Shown: positions 6,213 to 14,830 of the stretch, one piece after another
Layout of the letters: every line of letters starts with the position of its first letter
How positions within the stretch are numbered: position 1 is the first letter of the stretch
Source: JAVEVF01 sp034005175
Lineage (GTDB): Bacteria; Actinomycetota; Coriobacteriia; Anaerosomatales; SLCP01
Length of the DNA stretch: 25,864 nucleotides
Direction of reading: 5' to 3'
NCBI GenBank assembly: GCA_034005175.1
Contig: JAVEVF010000014.1
Coordinates: 1 to 25,864 of the forward strand
Made by a program: the position numbers and the translations under genes
The notes under the pieces: model-generated
Told to the model about the DNA's origin: nothing
The model's input: the letters and a program-made list of their open reading frames with translations, nothing else
The model's database searches: none

Positions 6213-8069
6213 GTGGCGACCTTTCGTGAACAACTGAAATCACGTTACGCTGCGCTTGGTGCGGTGTTCATCGGCGTGCTCACCGTGCTGCTGATTCGTG
6301 CGTGGAGCATGCAGGTCTTGTCCGGTGATGAGTTCGCGGCTGCAGCCGAGGGCAACCGGATACGACAGATCGCCCTTGACGCGCCACGTGGTCGCATACT
6401 CGACCGCAACGGCCAACCCCTTGTGAGCAACCGTGCCACGCTCGGTGTGATGGTCGCTCCTGCCGCGAAGAGCGACACGGACATGTTGTACCGGCTGTCC
6501 GTGGTTCTGGATATGCCGCTTGAAGACGTGGTCAAGCGCGTGGAATCCACGCGGGAAGCAGCCCTGGAACCGCGTTTGGTCGCCTATGACGTGCCGATGT
6601 CAGTCGTGGCGTTTCTCGCAGAGCACGAATCGGAGTTCCCAGGCGTCGAGGTCTCGGTGGTGCCGGTTCGCGAATACCCGAACGGCATGCTCGGCGCTCA
6701 TGTGCTTGGCTACACGGGGGAGATTTCTGAGGAGGGCTTGAAATCGCCGGACATGGAGGGTTATGAGCTTGGCGACATCGTCGGGAAGTCAGGAGCTGAG
6801 CGACAGTTCGAGTCGGTCCTACAGGGCGAGAAGGGCTATCGCCGCATAGAGGTTGATGCTGTTGGCACTCCGCGCGCGGTGATCGAGGAGGCAGAGCCGC
6901 TCGCAGGCCGTGACGTGGTCTTGACTCTCGACATCGAGACACAACGCGTCGCCGAGGCGGCGCTGGAGCGTGCGTTGGCAGATGCGCGTGCCCACGATTT
7001 CAAGGACGCGCGCGCCGGCGCCGCTGTGGCCTTGGACGTGAAGACAGGTGAGATCCTTGCCATGGCAAGTGCTCCCACCTTCGACCCCACGCTGTTCATC
7101 GGCGGAATCAGCGCCAAGGACTGGGACGTGCTTAACGCCAAAGACAGCGAGTACCCGCTCAACAACCGAGCCATTCAAGCCTCGTACCCGCCGGCATCCA
7201 CCTTCAAGGCGGTCACGGGGATAGCGGGTCTTGAGACGGGAGTGACATCATCGGCTCACTCGTATTACTGCGCCGGACGGTGGACAGAGATGGGCGATGA
7301 GTGGGCCAAGTACTGCTGGAGCCGCAGGGGCCACGGCAACATCACGTTCAGCCGTGGTGTGGCGCAGAGCTGTGACGTCGTCTTCTACGAAATCGGCTAC
7401 TCGTTCTACAAGCGGGGACGCGAAGAGCTGCAGGAGTACTCACGACGCTTCGGCCTGGGTTCGAAGCTAGGTGTCGACCTTCCTGGAGAGGTTTCTGGAC
7501 GAGTCCCTGACGCGGCGTGGAAGGCTGAGTTCAACGCTGACTATCCCGAGTATCGCCAGTGGCTGCCTGGCGACACGGTGAACATGGCCATCGGGCAGGG
7601 CGACCTTCTCCTCACTCCGCTCCAAGTGGCTGCCACGTATGCTGGCATCGCAAACGATGGCGAGATCATGCGTCCCCACGTGCTTAGAGAGGTGCTTGAT
7701 CAGAAGGGTGAACCGGTGCGTGAGTACGAGCCAGAGGTCGCTTTCTCAACAGACGTTTCGGCCAGCAGCCTGAGCACGATGCACAGCGCCTTGCTGGACG
7801 TGACGAAGCACGGCACAGGCACGAGCGCGTTTCGAGGTTTCGGAGTTGATGTCGCAGGCAAGACCGGCACGGCGCAGGTCGCCGGCAAGGATGACTATGC
7901 GTGGTTCGTGGCGTACGCTCCTGCGGACGACCCCCAGTATGCGGTGGCTGTAGTGTTGGAGCAAGGAGGCCACGGTGGCGCGATCGCGGCACCTGCCGCG
8001 CGCGAGATCCTCGCCCAGCTTCTCGGACTGCCCGTCGAACATGTGCAGGCGACCGATGACTCGCGGTGA
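6213..8069 (+). CDS. mrdA: Penicillin-binding protein 2 (elongasome transpeptidase)
   Basis: Class B PBP that cross-links peptidoglycan during cell elongation, partnered with RodA. 618 residues: N-terminal membrane anchor (about 11-30), dimerisation/pedestal domain beginning with RIRQIALDAPRGRILDRNG, then the transpeptidase domain. Active-site motifs are Ser329-Thr-Phe-Lys332 (PPASTFK), Ser386-Cys-Asp388 and Lys550-Thr-Gly552 (GKTGTA). The SCD form of the second motif is common in this family. GTG 6213 is chosen because GGGAG lies about 10 bases before it and an in-frame ATG at 6192 runs directly into TGA. The gene ends within the start of rodA. It follows mreD as in classic mreBCD-mrdA-rodA clusters. 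Confidence 0.95.
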   Translation: MATFREQLKSRYAALGAVFIGVLTVLLIRAWSMQVLSGDEFAAAAEGNRIRQIALDAPRGRILDRNGQPLVSNRATLGVMVAPAAKSDTDMLYRLSVVLDMPLEDVVKRVESTREAALEPRLVAYDVPMSVVAFLAEHESEFPGVEVSVVPVREYPNGMLGAHVLGYTGEISEEGLKSPDMEGYELGDIVGKSGAERQFESVLQGEKGYRRIEVDAVGTPRAVIEEAEPLAGRDVVLTLDIETQRVAEAALERALADARAHDFKDARAGAAVALDVKTGEILAMASAPTFDPTLFIGGISAKDWDVLNAKDSEYPLNNRAIQASYPPASTFKAVTGIAGLETGVTSSAHSYYCAGRWTEMGDEWAKYCWSRRGHGNITFSRGVAQSCDVVFYEIGYSFYKRGREELQEYSRRFGLGSKLGVDLPGEVSGRVPDAAWKAEFNADYPEYRQWLPGDTVNMAIGQGDLLLTPLQVAATYAGIANDGEIMRPHVLREVLDQKGEPVREYEPEVAFSTDVSASSLSTMHSALLDVTKHGTGTSAFRGFGVDVAGKTGTAQVAGKDDYAWFVAYAPADDPQYAVAVVLEQGGHGGAIAAPAAREILAQLLGLPVEHVQATDDSR

Positions 8070-9189
8070 GGTTCGAGTAGGCACGCGCATGGCGGCCGTT
8101 CGTCGCTGGGTGAACCTTCCCCTGGTGCTGACGGTGTCCCTGCTCCTCATCTATGGCATCGTGATCGTTCACTCGGCAGTCTCGGGTTTTTCCAGTGGGG
8201 ACTCGATGGTGCGACGGCAGATCATCGGCATAATGCTGGGGCTCGTCCCGCTTGCCGTGCTGTGGGTCATGGACTACAAGAAGCTCCAAGACTGGCTCGG
8301 CCCGCTGGTCTTGCTGAATGCGTTTCTCATCATCTCTCCGCTCATTCCGGGTCTCGGTGCCACCTCGAAAGGCGCGACCGCGTGGCTTCAGATCGGCAGC
8401 GTGCGCCTCTTCCAGCCGTCAGAGCCTGCGAAGATACTCACCATCGTTGTCCTTGCTATCGTAATCTCCCAGTACAAGGGCGTCATCGAACGGCCTCGCG
8501 ACGTCTTGCGCGTGTTGGCATTTCTCGGACTGCCTTTCGGTCTGATCTTGCTGCAGCCCGACCTCGGAACAGGTTTGGTGTTCATCTTCATCGCCATGGG
8601 AATGCTGCTGGTTGGCGGTTTGAAGCCCCGGTATTTCCTGGTACTTGCCATTGTGGGCGTAATTGCGGTGGGCGTGGTCTTCAAAGCGGGTGTTCTTGCG
8701 GACTACCAGGAAAACCGGCTTTTGGTGTTCATACAGCCCGAGCGAGACCCGAAGGGCGCCGGCTACAACCTCTCGCAGTCCAAGATCGCAATCGGTTCAG
8801 GCGGGCTCACTGGCAAAGGCCTCGGTCAGGGCACGCAGTCGAACCTGAACTTCTTGCCGGAGCGCCATACGGATTTCATCTTCTCGGTCTTAGGCGAGGA
8901 GCTGGGGTTCGTGGGGGTGGTGCTGCTGTTGGGCTTGTATCTCGCTCTTCTCATGACGGCACTTGAGATATCAACATCCTCCGGTGATTTGTTCGGGTCG
9001 CTCATCGCCGTTGGAATGATCAGCATGTGGACCTTTCAGATCCTGCAGAACGTAGGCATGACGATGGGACTCATGCCCATCACAGGGATTCCGCTGCCGT
9101 TCATCAGCTACGGATCGTCTTTCATGCTCGCGAATCTTGCGGGAACGGGTATGCTGCTGTCGGTATGGGCGCGACGTACTGGCGTCTGA
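8056..9189 (+). CDS. rodA: Peptidoglycan glycosyltransferase RodA (SEDS family)
   Basis: SEDS-family polymerase that extends glycan strands from lipid II and pairs with PBP2. About 377 residues with roughly ten membrane helices. Family landmarks include LVLLNAFLIISPLIPGLGATSKGATAWL, RLFQPSEPAKI, QPDLGTGLVF, the AGYNLSQSKIAIGSGGLTGKG region with LPERHTDFIFSVLGEELGFVG, and the C-terminal GMTMGLMPITGIPLPFISYGSS. The frame is open upstream to 7975 inside mrdA. ATG 8056 gives a 14-base overlap with mrdA; ATG 8089 (MAAVRRW), preceded by GAGTAGG, is an equally plausible start and would give 366 residues. Operon position directly after mrdA supports the assignment over FtsW. Confidence 0.93.
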   Translation: MTRGEVRVGTRMAAVRRWVNLPLVLTVSLLLIYGIVIVHSAVSGFSSGDSMVRRQIIGIMLGLVPLAVLWVMDYKKLQDWLGPLVLLNAFLIISPLIPGLGATSKGATAWLQIGSVRLFQPSEPAKILTIVVLAIVISQYKGVIERPRDVLRVLAFLGLPFGLILLQPDLGTGLVFIFIAMGMLLVGGLKPRYFLVLAIVGVIAVGVVFKAGVLADYQENRLLVFIQPERDPKGAGYNLSQSKIAIGSGGLTGKGLGQGTQSNLNFLPERHTDFIFSVLGEELGFVGVVLLLGLYLALLMTALEISTSSGDLFGSLIAVGMISMWTFQILQNVGMTMGLMPITGIPLPFISYGSSFMLANLAGTGMLLSVWARRTGV

Positions 9190-9216
9190 CCCCGTCCGCT
9201 TTGAGGAGGGAAGCTC

Positions 9217-10185
9217 ATGGCCTTGCCGATAAACGTGCCAGACCTGCTGCGCTCAAGCTCACAGATGACAACCGAGCGCGACAAGCCTCTGCACATCGTG
9301 ATCGTGGTAGACCCCGATGCTCCTGATGAGCTTGTCAATGTGGTGCGCGAACGGTTCCGGCCGAGTACCTCCAACGTGAGACTGCAGGTTGATGTGGCCG
9401 ATCCCTCGGTCCGTGTGACGCTGCGTGATTCCACCGATGTCGTCATAGGCGTGATTGGCACCGGCCGTACCAATATGGCTGAGATACTCGCCGATGCTCG
9501 CGAGCGAGCGATCCCCTCACTGGCCATTGGCCTTGCTGAGGATGTCCACGTGGTGGCCAGAGCCGCCGGCCACCCATCCGGTGACTGCGTAGCATCGCCG
9601 GATGCCGAGGCCGTCCTCGACGATCAGGTGGCGGATTGGCTGGTCGAACACCTCTCAGGCAAGCGCCTCGCGCTCGCGCGGAATTTCGAATTCGTTCGCA
9701 AGGCCGTCTCGGAAGAGGCGGTCAAGGCCACGGCGTTTCAAAACGCGCTCATCGGCACTGTCGTCATAATCCCGGGCGCGGACATGCCGCTCATGACACT
9801 CAATCAAGGCAAGATGTTGTTGCAGATCGCTGCGGCGTACGGTCAGCCGCTGGGTGCACAGCGCGTCAAAGAGCTTGCAGCGATCATCGGGGGCGGCTTT
9901 GCGTTTCGTGCAGTCGCTCGTCAGCTGCTCGTCCTCATCCCAGGCTTCGGGTGGGCCATCAAGGGCGCCGTTGCTTACGGAGGTACGATGGCCATGGGCA
10001 AGGCAGCGGTGGCGTACTTCGAGGAGGGTGCGGATCTCTCAGATGTCGCAGGGCGTCTCGTCGAGGTGCGTGATGCAGCGATGGCTCGGCTCAGGTCCGA
10101 TCGCAAGGCACTGAAGCGTACGGCCGATGAGCTCACCGCGGCGCGAGCGGCCCAAGAGACGGGCGAGGGGCCCAGTGAGCTCTGA
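9217..10185 (+). CDS. DUF697 domain-containing protein of unknown function
   Basis: 322 residues with a strong GAGGAGGGA ribosome site before ATG 9217. Residues 1-160 look like an alpha/beta domain with alternating hydrophobic strands (LHIVIVVDPD, DVVIGVIGTGRTNMAEIL), reminiscent of a nucleotide-hydrolase or Rossmann-like fold; I see no Walker A motif. Residues about 172-270 match DUF697, a partly hydrophobic helical domain often fused to small GTPases: NALIGTVVIIPGADMPLMTL, KMLLQIAAAYG, AIIGGGFAFRAVARQ and PGFGWAIKGAVAYGGT. The last 50 residues are helical and charged. The function is not known. Its place directly after rodA, 27 bases downstream, and overlapping the next gene suggests co-expression with wall-elongation genes or with the RNA/ribosome block. 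Confidence 0.75.
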   Translation: MALPINVPDLLRSSSQMTTERDKPLHIVIVVDPDAPDELVNVVRERFRPSTSNVRLQVDVADPSVRVTLRDSTDVVIGVIGTGRTNMAEILADARERAIPSLAIGLAEDVHVVARAAGHPSGDCVASPDAEAVLDDQVADWLVEHLSGKRLALARNFEFVRKAVSEEAVKATAFQNALIGTVVIIPGADMPLMTLNQGKMLLQIAAAYGQPLGAQRVKELAAIIGGGFAFRAVARQLLVLIPGFGWAIKGAVAYGGTMAMGKAAVAYFEEGADLSDVAGRLVEVRDAAMARLRSDRKALKRTADELTAARAAQETGEGPSEL

Positions 10186-12028
10186 TCTTTGGGAGCGTGT
10201 CGAGGCGATGCTTGCGCGGGTCGAACGGCCCGTGCGCTACATCGACAGCGAGTGGGGAGCACGACACCGTGTCGATGCCGACCACCGCACCGTGCTCATC
10301 TACCCGGATGCTTACGAGGTGGGCCAGGCCAACCAGGGCCTTGCCATCCTATATGAGAAGCTGAACGCAGCTCCTGGCTTTGCAGCCGAGCGCGCGTACG
10401 TACCATGGCTCGACATGGCTAGAGAGATGCGCGCGGCGGGGATGCCCCTCTTCTCGCTCGAATCATGTGAGCCCGTCCGTGAGTTCGACATCATCGGCAT
10501 CACGCTTCCCTACGAGCTCACGTATGCGAACATCCTTGAGACCCTCGACCTCGCAGACATCCCTTTGCGCTCTGCCGAGCGCGGTGAAACCCATCCGTTG
10601 ATCATCGGGGGAGGACCGTGCGCGTACAACCCGGAGCCAGTCGCGCCGTTCTTCGATGCCATCCTCATAGGTGAGGGGGAAGACGCCCTGCTTGAGATCG
10701 TTCAAGCACATCGGGCAGCGCAGGCAGCAGGACGGACCCGCTCGGAGACCCTTCAAGAACTCGCCACGGTGCCAGGCGTGTATGTGCCTTCCTTATACGA
10801 GATGGGCGAGCAGGGGAGGTTGGAACCGAGGGGGTCGGCGCCGCGATCTGTCGTGAAGCGCGCCGTGAGCGACCTTGCCACGCACGAGTCCCCGGTGTGC
10901 GGCATCGTGCCGTTCATGGACGTCGTGCACGATCGCCTGAACGTGGAGGTCTTCAGGGGCTGCACCCGGGGATGTCGGTTCTGCCAGGCGGGCATGGTCT
11001 ACCGCCCCGTGCGAGAGCGCGCTGCCGATGAGATCGTGAGAAGCGTGGTGGCGGGCCTTGAGTGCACGGGATGCGAGGAGGTCTCGCTCACCTCGCTTTC
11101 TACGACCGACCACAGTCAGTTGGAAGAGGTACTCCGGAGGCTGACTTCGCGCCTGGAAGGGACGGGCATCTCGGTCTCGCTGCCGAGTCTGCGCGTCGAT
11201 GCGTTCGGCGTGGCGATGGCCAGGCTTTCTTCCGGCGGCCGGAAGTCCGGGTTGACGTTCGCGCCTGAGGCCGGCACGCAACGGTTGCGCGACGTGATCA
11301 ACAAGAACGTCACCGAAGACGAGCTTCTCGACACGGTGTCTCGTGCGTTCTCTGCAGGCTGGCGGCGGGTGAAGCTGTATTTCATGATCGGACTTCCCTC
11401 CGAGACCGACGAAGATGTCGCGGCGATCGGAGAGCTTGTGGCACGCGTCCAGCATGCGGCGCGCTCTGCGGTCCCGAAGTCCGACCGCGGCTCGGTGCGC
11501 ATCGGTGTTTCCGTCTCGACGTTCGTGCCCAAGGCCCATACGCCCTTCCAGTGGCAGGGCCAGGTTTCAGTCGATGAGATCCTCAGAAGACAAGAGGTGC
11601 TTCGTTCCACCATGCCGCGCAAGGGAGTGGACCTTTCGTACCACGATGCCGAGGTCTCCTTCCTTGAGGGTGTGATGGCACGCGGAGGACGCGAACTGGC
11701 TGACGTGATCGAGCAAGCGTGGAGGTTCGGCGCGAGATTCGATGCGTGGAGCGAGCATTTCGACCTCGGCACGTGGCTTCGCGCCTTTGAAGCAAGCGGT
11801 GTCGATCCTCGGCAGGTCGCCGAGAAGACGTACGAGCGCGAGGAACCGCTTCCGTGGGCGCACATCTCTTCGGGCGTCTCGGAGCGATACCTTTGGAGGG
11901 AATACGAGCGCGCATGTCAGGCGCTTACCACCGAGGATTGCTCCTTCGGCCGCTGCACTGGGTGCGATGTCTGCGGGAATCTCGGGCTTGACATCGTGTT
12001 GGGCGGTGAGTCCCGTGGCGCACGGTGA
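10175..12028 (+). CDS. TIGR03960 family B12-binding-like/radical SAM protein
   Basis: 617 residues. N-terminal region resembles the cobalamin-binding-like domain of this family (TVLIYPDAYEVGQANQGLAILY; IIGITLPYELTYANILETLDLADIP; LIIGGGPCAYNPEPVAPFFDAILIGEGED). The radical SAM core follows, with Cys263-x3-Cys267-x2-Cys270 (GCTRGCRFCQAG) binding the 4Fe-4S/SAM cluster, then SLPSLRVDAF and FAPEAGTQRLRDVINKN. The C-terminus carries a further Cys cluster (CSFGRCTGCDVCG) that may bind another metal or cluster. Substrate unknown. The start is placed at GTG 10175 (MSSDLWERVEAM), with GGGCGAGGGG upstream and overlap with the DUF697 gene; the frame is open to 10127 but the extra Arg-rich residues are not family-like. 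It pairs with the next gene, as in many Actinobacteria and Firmicutes. Confidence 0.88.
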   Translation: MSSDLWERVEAMLARVERPVRYIDSEWGARHRVDADHRTVLIYPDAYEVGQANQGLAILYEKLNAAPGFAAERAYVPWLDMAREMRAAGMPLFSLESCEPVREFDIIGITLPYELTYANILETLDLADIPLRSAERGETHPLIIGGGPCAYNPEPVAPFFDAILIGEGEDALLEIVQAHRAAQAAGRTRSETLQELATVPGVYVPSLYEMGEQGRLEPRGSAPRSVVKRAVSDLATHESPVCGIVPFMDVVHDRLNVEVFRGCTRGCRFCQAGMVYRPVRERAADEIVRSVVAGLECTGCEEVSLTSLSTTDHSQLEEVLRRLTSRLEGTGISVSLPSLRVDAFGVAMARLSSGGRKSGLTFAPEAGTQRLRDVINKNVTEDELLDTVSRAFSAGWRRVKLYFMIGLPSETDEDVAAIGELVARVQHAARSAVPKSDRGSVRIGVSVSTFVPKAHTPFQWQGQVSVDEILRRQEVLRSTMPRKGVDLSYHDAEVSFLEGVMARGGRELADVIEQAWRFGARFDAWSEHFDLGTWLRAFEASGVDPRQVAEKTYEREEPLPWAHISSGVSERYLWREYERACQALTTEDCSFGRCTGCDVCGNLGLDIVLGGESRGAR

Positions 12029-12704
12029 ATTTCGGCTGCGACTGCGGTACAAGAAGGCTGGTCGCGCCCGCTTCCTCTCACATCTGGAAGTGGCCAGAGC
12101 GCTCGAGCGCTCAGCACGACGTGCGCGTTTGCCGTATGCTGTGACAAAGGGCTTCAACCCGCGCATGAAGGTGGCGTTCGGCCCGGCACTGCCGGTTGGA
12201 ACCGGTGGTGAGCGCGAGTACCTCGACGTCTGGCTCACTGAACCGGTGCCATCCGCAGACGTGCTCGCCCGGATGCGAGCCGCCACGCCACCTGATCTGC
12301 AGGTGGATGGCGCCGGATACGTGAACGAGAGGGAGCCGTCTCTCACGGCCGCAGCGACGGTTGCCTGCTACGAGGTTGCGGTCGGTGGGGAGGGATTGAG
12401 GCCCGAACAGATTGAAGATGCGCTTGCCAGCGTGATGGCCGAGGCACATCTCGAAGTGGAGCACAAGGGCAAGACCAAGGTTTTTGACCTTTCGCGTAGC
12501 CTCCCGAAGGAGGCGCGAGTGGGGTCACACGGGCCGCCATACACCGTCGAGCTCACGACCCGGATGGGTCAGGAGGGCTCACTGCGGCCAGACGTGTTCC
12601 TTAACGAGGTGCTTTCGCGTATTCCCGGTGGCAGCGCGGTCGAGTCGGTGACGCGCACAGACATCCTGATCGAGGAAGAGGGTGTGTGGCGCCGTCCCCT
12701 GTGA
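12015..12704 (+). CDS. TIGR03936 family (DUF2344) radical SAM-associated protein
   Basis: About 229 residues. The start of the protein carries the family signature RLRYKKAGRARFLSHLEVARALERSARRA followed by LPYAVTKGFNPRMKVAFGPALPVG; the remainder is a mixed alpha/beta domain ending in DILIEEEGVW. This family is almost always encoded next to, or fused with, TIGR03960 radical SAM proteins, and probably serves as a substrate- or RNA-binding partner; the exact role is unknown. The open frame extends far upstream inside the radical SAM gene. GTG 12015 is chosen for its GGTGAG site and modest 14-base overlap; GTG 12006 is an alternative. An RNase gene follows after 12 bases. Confidence 0.87.
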   Translation: MAHGEFRLRLRYKKAGRARFLSHLEVARALERSARRARLPYAVTKGFNPRMKVAFGPALPVGTGGEREYLDVWLTEPVPSADVLARMRAATPPDLQVDGAGYVNEREPSLTAAATVACYEVAVGGEGLRPEQIEDALASVMAEAHLEVEHKGKTKVFDLSRSLPKEARVGSHGPPYTVELTTRMGQEGSLRPDVFLNEVLSRIPGGSAVESVTRTDILIEEEGVWRRPL

Positions 12705-12716
12705 CAGGAGACCGCG

Positions 12717-14222
12717 ATGGGAGAAACACAACGCGAGATGCTCATCTCGCATGAGACCAGTGAGACACGCGTCGCGCTGCTCGAAGACGGAGGCCTTGTA
12801 GAGCTCTACGTCGAGCGGCCCAAACGCTCGGTTGCGGGAAACGTCTATCTCGGCAAGGTGAAAGACGTTCTTCCCGGCATGCAAGCTGCCTTCGTCGACA
12901 TCGGTCTGGACAAGAACGCCTTCCTCTATATCGACGAGATCGTGGCAGCTCGGCGTGCTCATCCCGGGCAGCGGGGAGACATCAGCTCGTTCGTAAGCCC
13001 GGGCGACCAGGTTCTCGTACAGGTGCAAAGGGACCCCATGGGCACCAAGGGCGCGCGCGTGACCACCGATATCACGCTGCCGGGACGTTTCACCGTGCTC
13101 ATGCCGTTCTCGGATACCGTGGGCGTCTCTCGCAAGCTTCCCGATGAGGAACGCGAGCGCCTCCATCTCCTCATCGAGTCAGCGCTCCCTGAGGGCATCG
13201 GTGGGATCGTGCGCACGGTGGCACAAGGGGCGAGCGACAAAGATATAGCCGCTGATCTGGAGTTCCTACTGCGCTTGTGGAAGCGCGTCAGTCATCAGGC
13301 CGAGGAGGCCCTGGCGCCAGAGATCGTGTACGCGGAGATGGATCTTTCGCTGCGGCTCGTGCGCGACGTGTTCTCCGATGGCTTCAAACGGCTCGTCATC
13401 GATGACAAAGCCACATACGCCAAGGTGGTCTCTTTTCTCAAGAAGACCTCACCTCAGCTGGTGAAGCGGGTGGTCTACCACCGCGACCGTGTCACCTCGC
13501 TATTCAACGCCTACAGGCTGGGCCCTACCATCGATTCAGCGCTACAGCGCGTGGTGGAGCTTCCTTCAGGCGGCTACATCGCCATCGACCGCACCGAGGC
13601 GCTCACCGCTATCGACGTGAACAGCGGAAGGTATGTCGGCCGCAAGAACCTCGAGGACACCATCTTGCGCATCAACCTCGAGGCTGCCGAGGAGGTAGCA
13701 CGCCAGCTCCGGTTGCGCGACATCGGCGGGATAATCGTCATCGACTTCATCGACATGGCCGAGGCAGCCAGCCGCTCGGCTGTCATGAAGCGGTTCTCGG
13801 CGGCGCTGGAACGTGACCGCACCAAGACACGCGTGTTGGAGATGTCGCGGTTGGGGCTTGTCGAAATGACTCGCAAGAACGTCACGGATGGTTTGTTTGG
13901 TGTGCTGACCGAGGTGTGCCCGCGCTGCGATGGGCAGGGACGGGTGCTGTCTTCGGTGAGCCGACGTATCGCGGTCGAGCGCCGATTGCGTGACATCCTG
14001 CGCGAATCGAAGTCATCTGCCTTGTTGTTCGCCGTCCATCCGGAGGTCTACGAGCTGCTTACAGCGCCTGGCGCCAATGTCATCGGGGCGCTGAAGTCCG
14101 AAACGCGCAAACAGGTGGAGATCGTGGCGGAACCTGACTGCAGACCGCTAGAGATCCGCGTGCTCATCGAGGGACGAGCGGGCCTGTTCAAGCAGGGTCT
14201 CGGGAGCTTCATGCGGCGTTGA
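12717..14222 (+). CDS. rng: Ribonuclease G/E family endoribonuclease
   Basis: Endoribonuclease acting on single-stranded A/U-rich RNA, in rRNA maturation and mRNA decay. 501 residues, covering the catalytic half only: S1-like RNA-binding region (GNVYLGKVKDVLPGMQAAFVDIG, about residues 40-65), then the RNase H-like/DNase I-like catalytic region with the two metal-binding aspartates Asp300 (TAIDVNSG) and Asp343 (VIDFIDM), spaced as in RNase E, and the Zn-link cysteines Cys401 and Cys404 (CPRCDGQG). The C-terminal small domain is present, but there is no long unstructured degradosome scaffold, so it is closer in length to RNase G. ATG 12717 follows ACAGGAGA. A promoter for rplU overlaps its stop codon. 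Confidence 0.93.
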   Translation: MGETQREMLISHETSETRVALLEDGGLVELYVERPKRSVAGNVYLGKVKDVLPGMQAAFVDIGLDKNAFLYIDEIVAARRAHPGQRGDISSFVSPGDQVLVQVQRDPMGTKGARVTTDITLPGRFTVLMPFSDTVGVSRKLPDEERERLHLLIESALPEGIGGIVRTVAQGASDKDIAADLEFLLRLWKRVSHQAEEALAPEIVYAEMDLSLRLVRDVFSDGFKRLVIDDKATYAKVVSFLKKTSPQLVKRVVYHRDRVTSLFNAYRLGPTIDSALQRVVELPSGGYIAIDRTEALTAIDVNSGRYVGRKNLEDTILRINLEAAEEVARQLRLRDIGGIIVIDFIDMAEAASRSAVMKRFSAALERDRTKTRVLEMSRLGLVEMTRKNVTDGLFGVLTEVCPRCDGQGRVLSSVSRRIAVERRLRDILRESKSSALLFAVHPEVYELLTAPGANVIGALKSETRKQVEIVAEPDCRPLEIRVLIEGRAGLFKQGLGSFMRR

Positions 14223-14247
14223 CGCTGCTGGTGGGCTCTGATAACAT
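14219..14247 (+). promoter_or_regulatory. Promoter for rplU-rpmA overlapping the rng stop codon
   Basis: TTGACG (14219-14224), a 17-base spacer and TAACAT (14242-14247) preceded by TG at 14239-14240 give a good vegetative-type promoter with an extended -10. The -35 hexamer overlaps the rng stop codon. Predicted start is near 14254, leaving a leader of about 32 bases before the rplU ATG. Confidence 0.7.
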
Positions 14248-14285
14248 CACCCTTCGCGCATGAAAGCGAGTGAGAGGTTTCTAGC

Positions 14286-14768
14286 ATGTACGCTGTCGTA
14301 TCTACCGGCGGTAAGCAGCTCAAAGTCGAGAAGGGCACCGAGGCCGTCATCGAGCGGCTCCCCGCCGAGGTCGGCGAGGCCGTGACCTTCGATGTCTTGT
14401 TCATCGCCGATGGCGAGAACGTGGTCGTCGACGCCGATGCGCTTGCTTCTGCCACTGTGACCGCCGAGGTGCTTGAGCACTTCAAGGGCGACAAGCAAAT
14501 CGTCTTCAAGTTCAAGAAGCGCAAGGGGTATAAGCGCCTGAAGGGCCATCGTCAGGAGCAGACACGCGTGCGCATCACCGATGTCACGCTGGAATCTGGC
14601 AAGCCGAGCGGCGCGAAGGCCGCTGAGGTAGCCGAGGAGCCTGCAGCTGTTGCCCAGGTCGAACCCGGCCAGTGCGACGCTTTGAAGAGCGATGGCACGC
14701 GCTGCAGCAATAAGGCCAAGGAAGGTTCCGCGTACTGCGGGGTCCACGCGAAGAAGCACGATCAGTAA
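14286..14768 (+). CDS. rplU: 50S ribosomal protein L21 with C-terminal CCCH zinc-finger-like extension
   Basis: Residues 1 to about 103 are a complete L21 (MYAVVSTGGKQLKVEKG at the start, KFKKRKGYKRLKGHRQ near the end), an RNA-binding protein of the large subunit. Normal L21 ends about there. This one continues through an Ala/Glu-rich linker (about 104-127) into a compact motif Cys130-x9-Cys140-x10-Cys151-x2-His154 in which GTRCSNKA and SAYCGVH are recognisable. The pattern is that of a small zinc-binding knuckle found in unrelated proteins. The extension is in the same frame and has ordinary codon use, ending in the only TAA stop I see in the window. The start ATG 14286 follows GAGAGG and matches all L21 homologues. 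rpmA follows 62 bases later. Confidence 0.95.
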   Translation: MYAVVSTGGKQLKVEKGTEAVIERLPAEVGEAVTFDVLFIADGENVVVDADALASATVTAEVLEHFKGDKQIVFKFKKRKGYKRLKGHRQEQTRVRITDVTLESGKPSGAKAAEVAEEPAAVAQVEPGQCDALKSDGTRCSNKAKEGSAYCGVHAKKHDQ

Positions 14769-14830
14769 TCAGGCGAAACCAGAGCGTCGACCGTGTGTCG
14801 CGCCACAGGTACGAAGGCAGGTAGATCCAC

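Noticed and set aside
14589..14768. L21 tail as the product of a frameshift or fusion with a neighbouring gene
   Set aside because: The frame is continuous, the spacing of Cys/His is regular and no second start or ribosome site precedes the tail.
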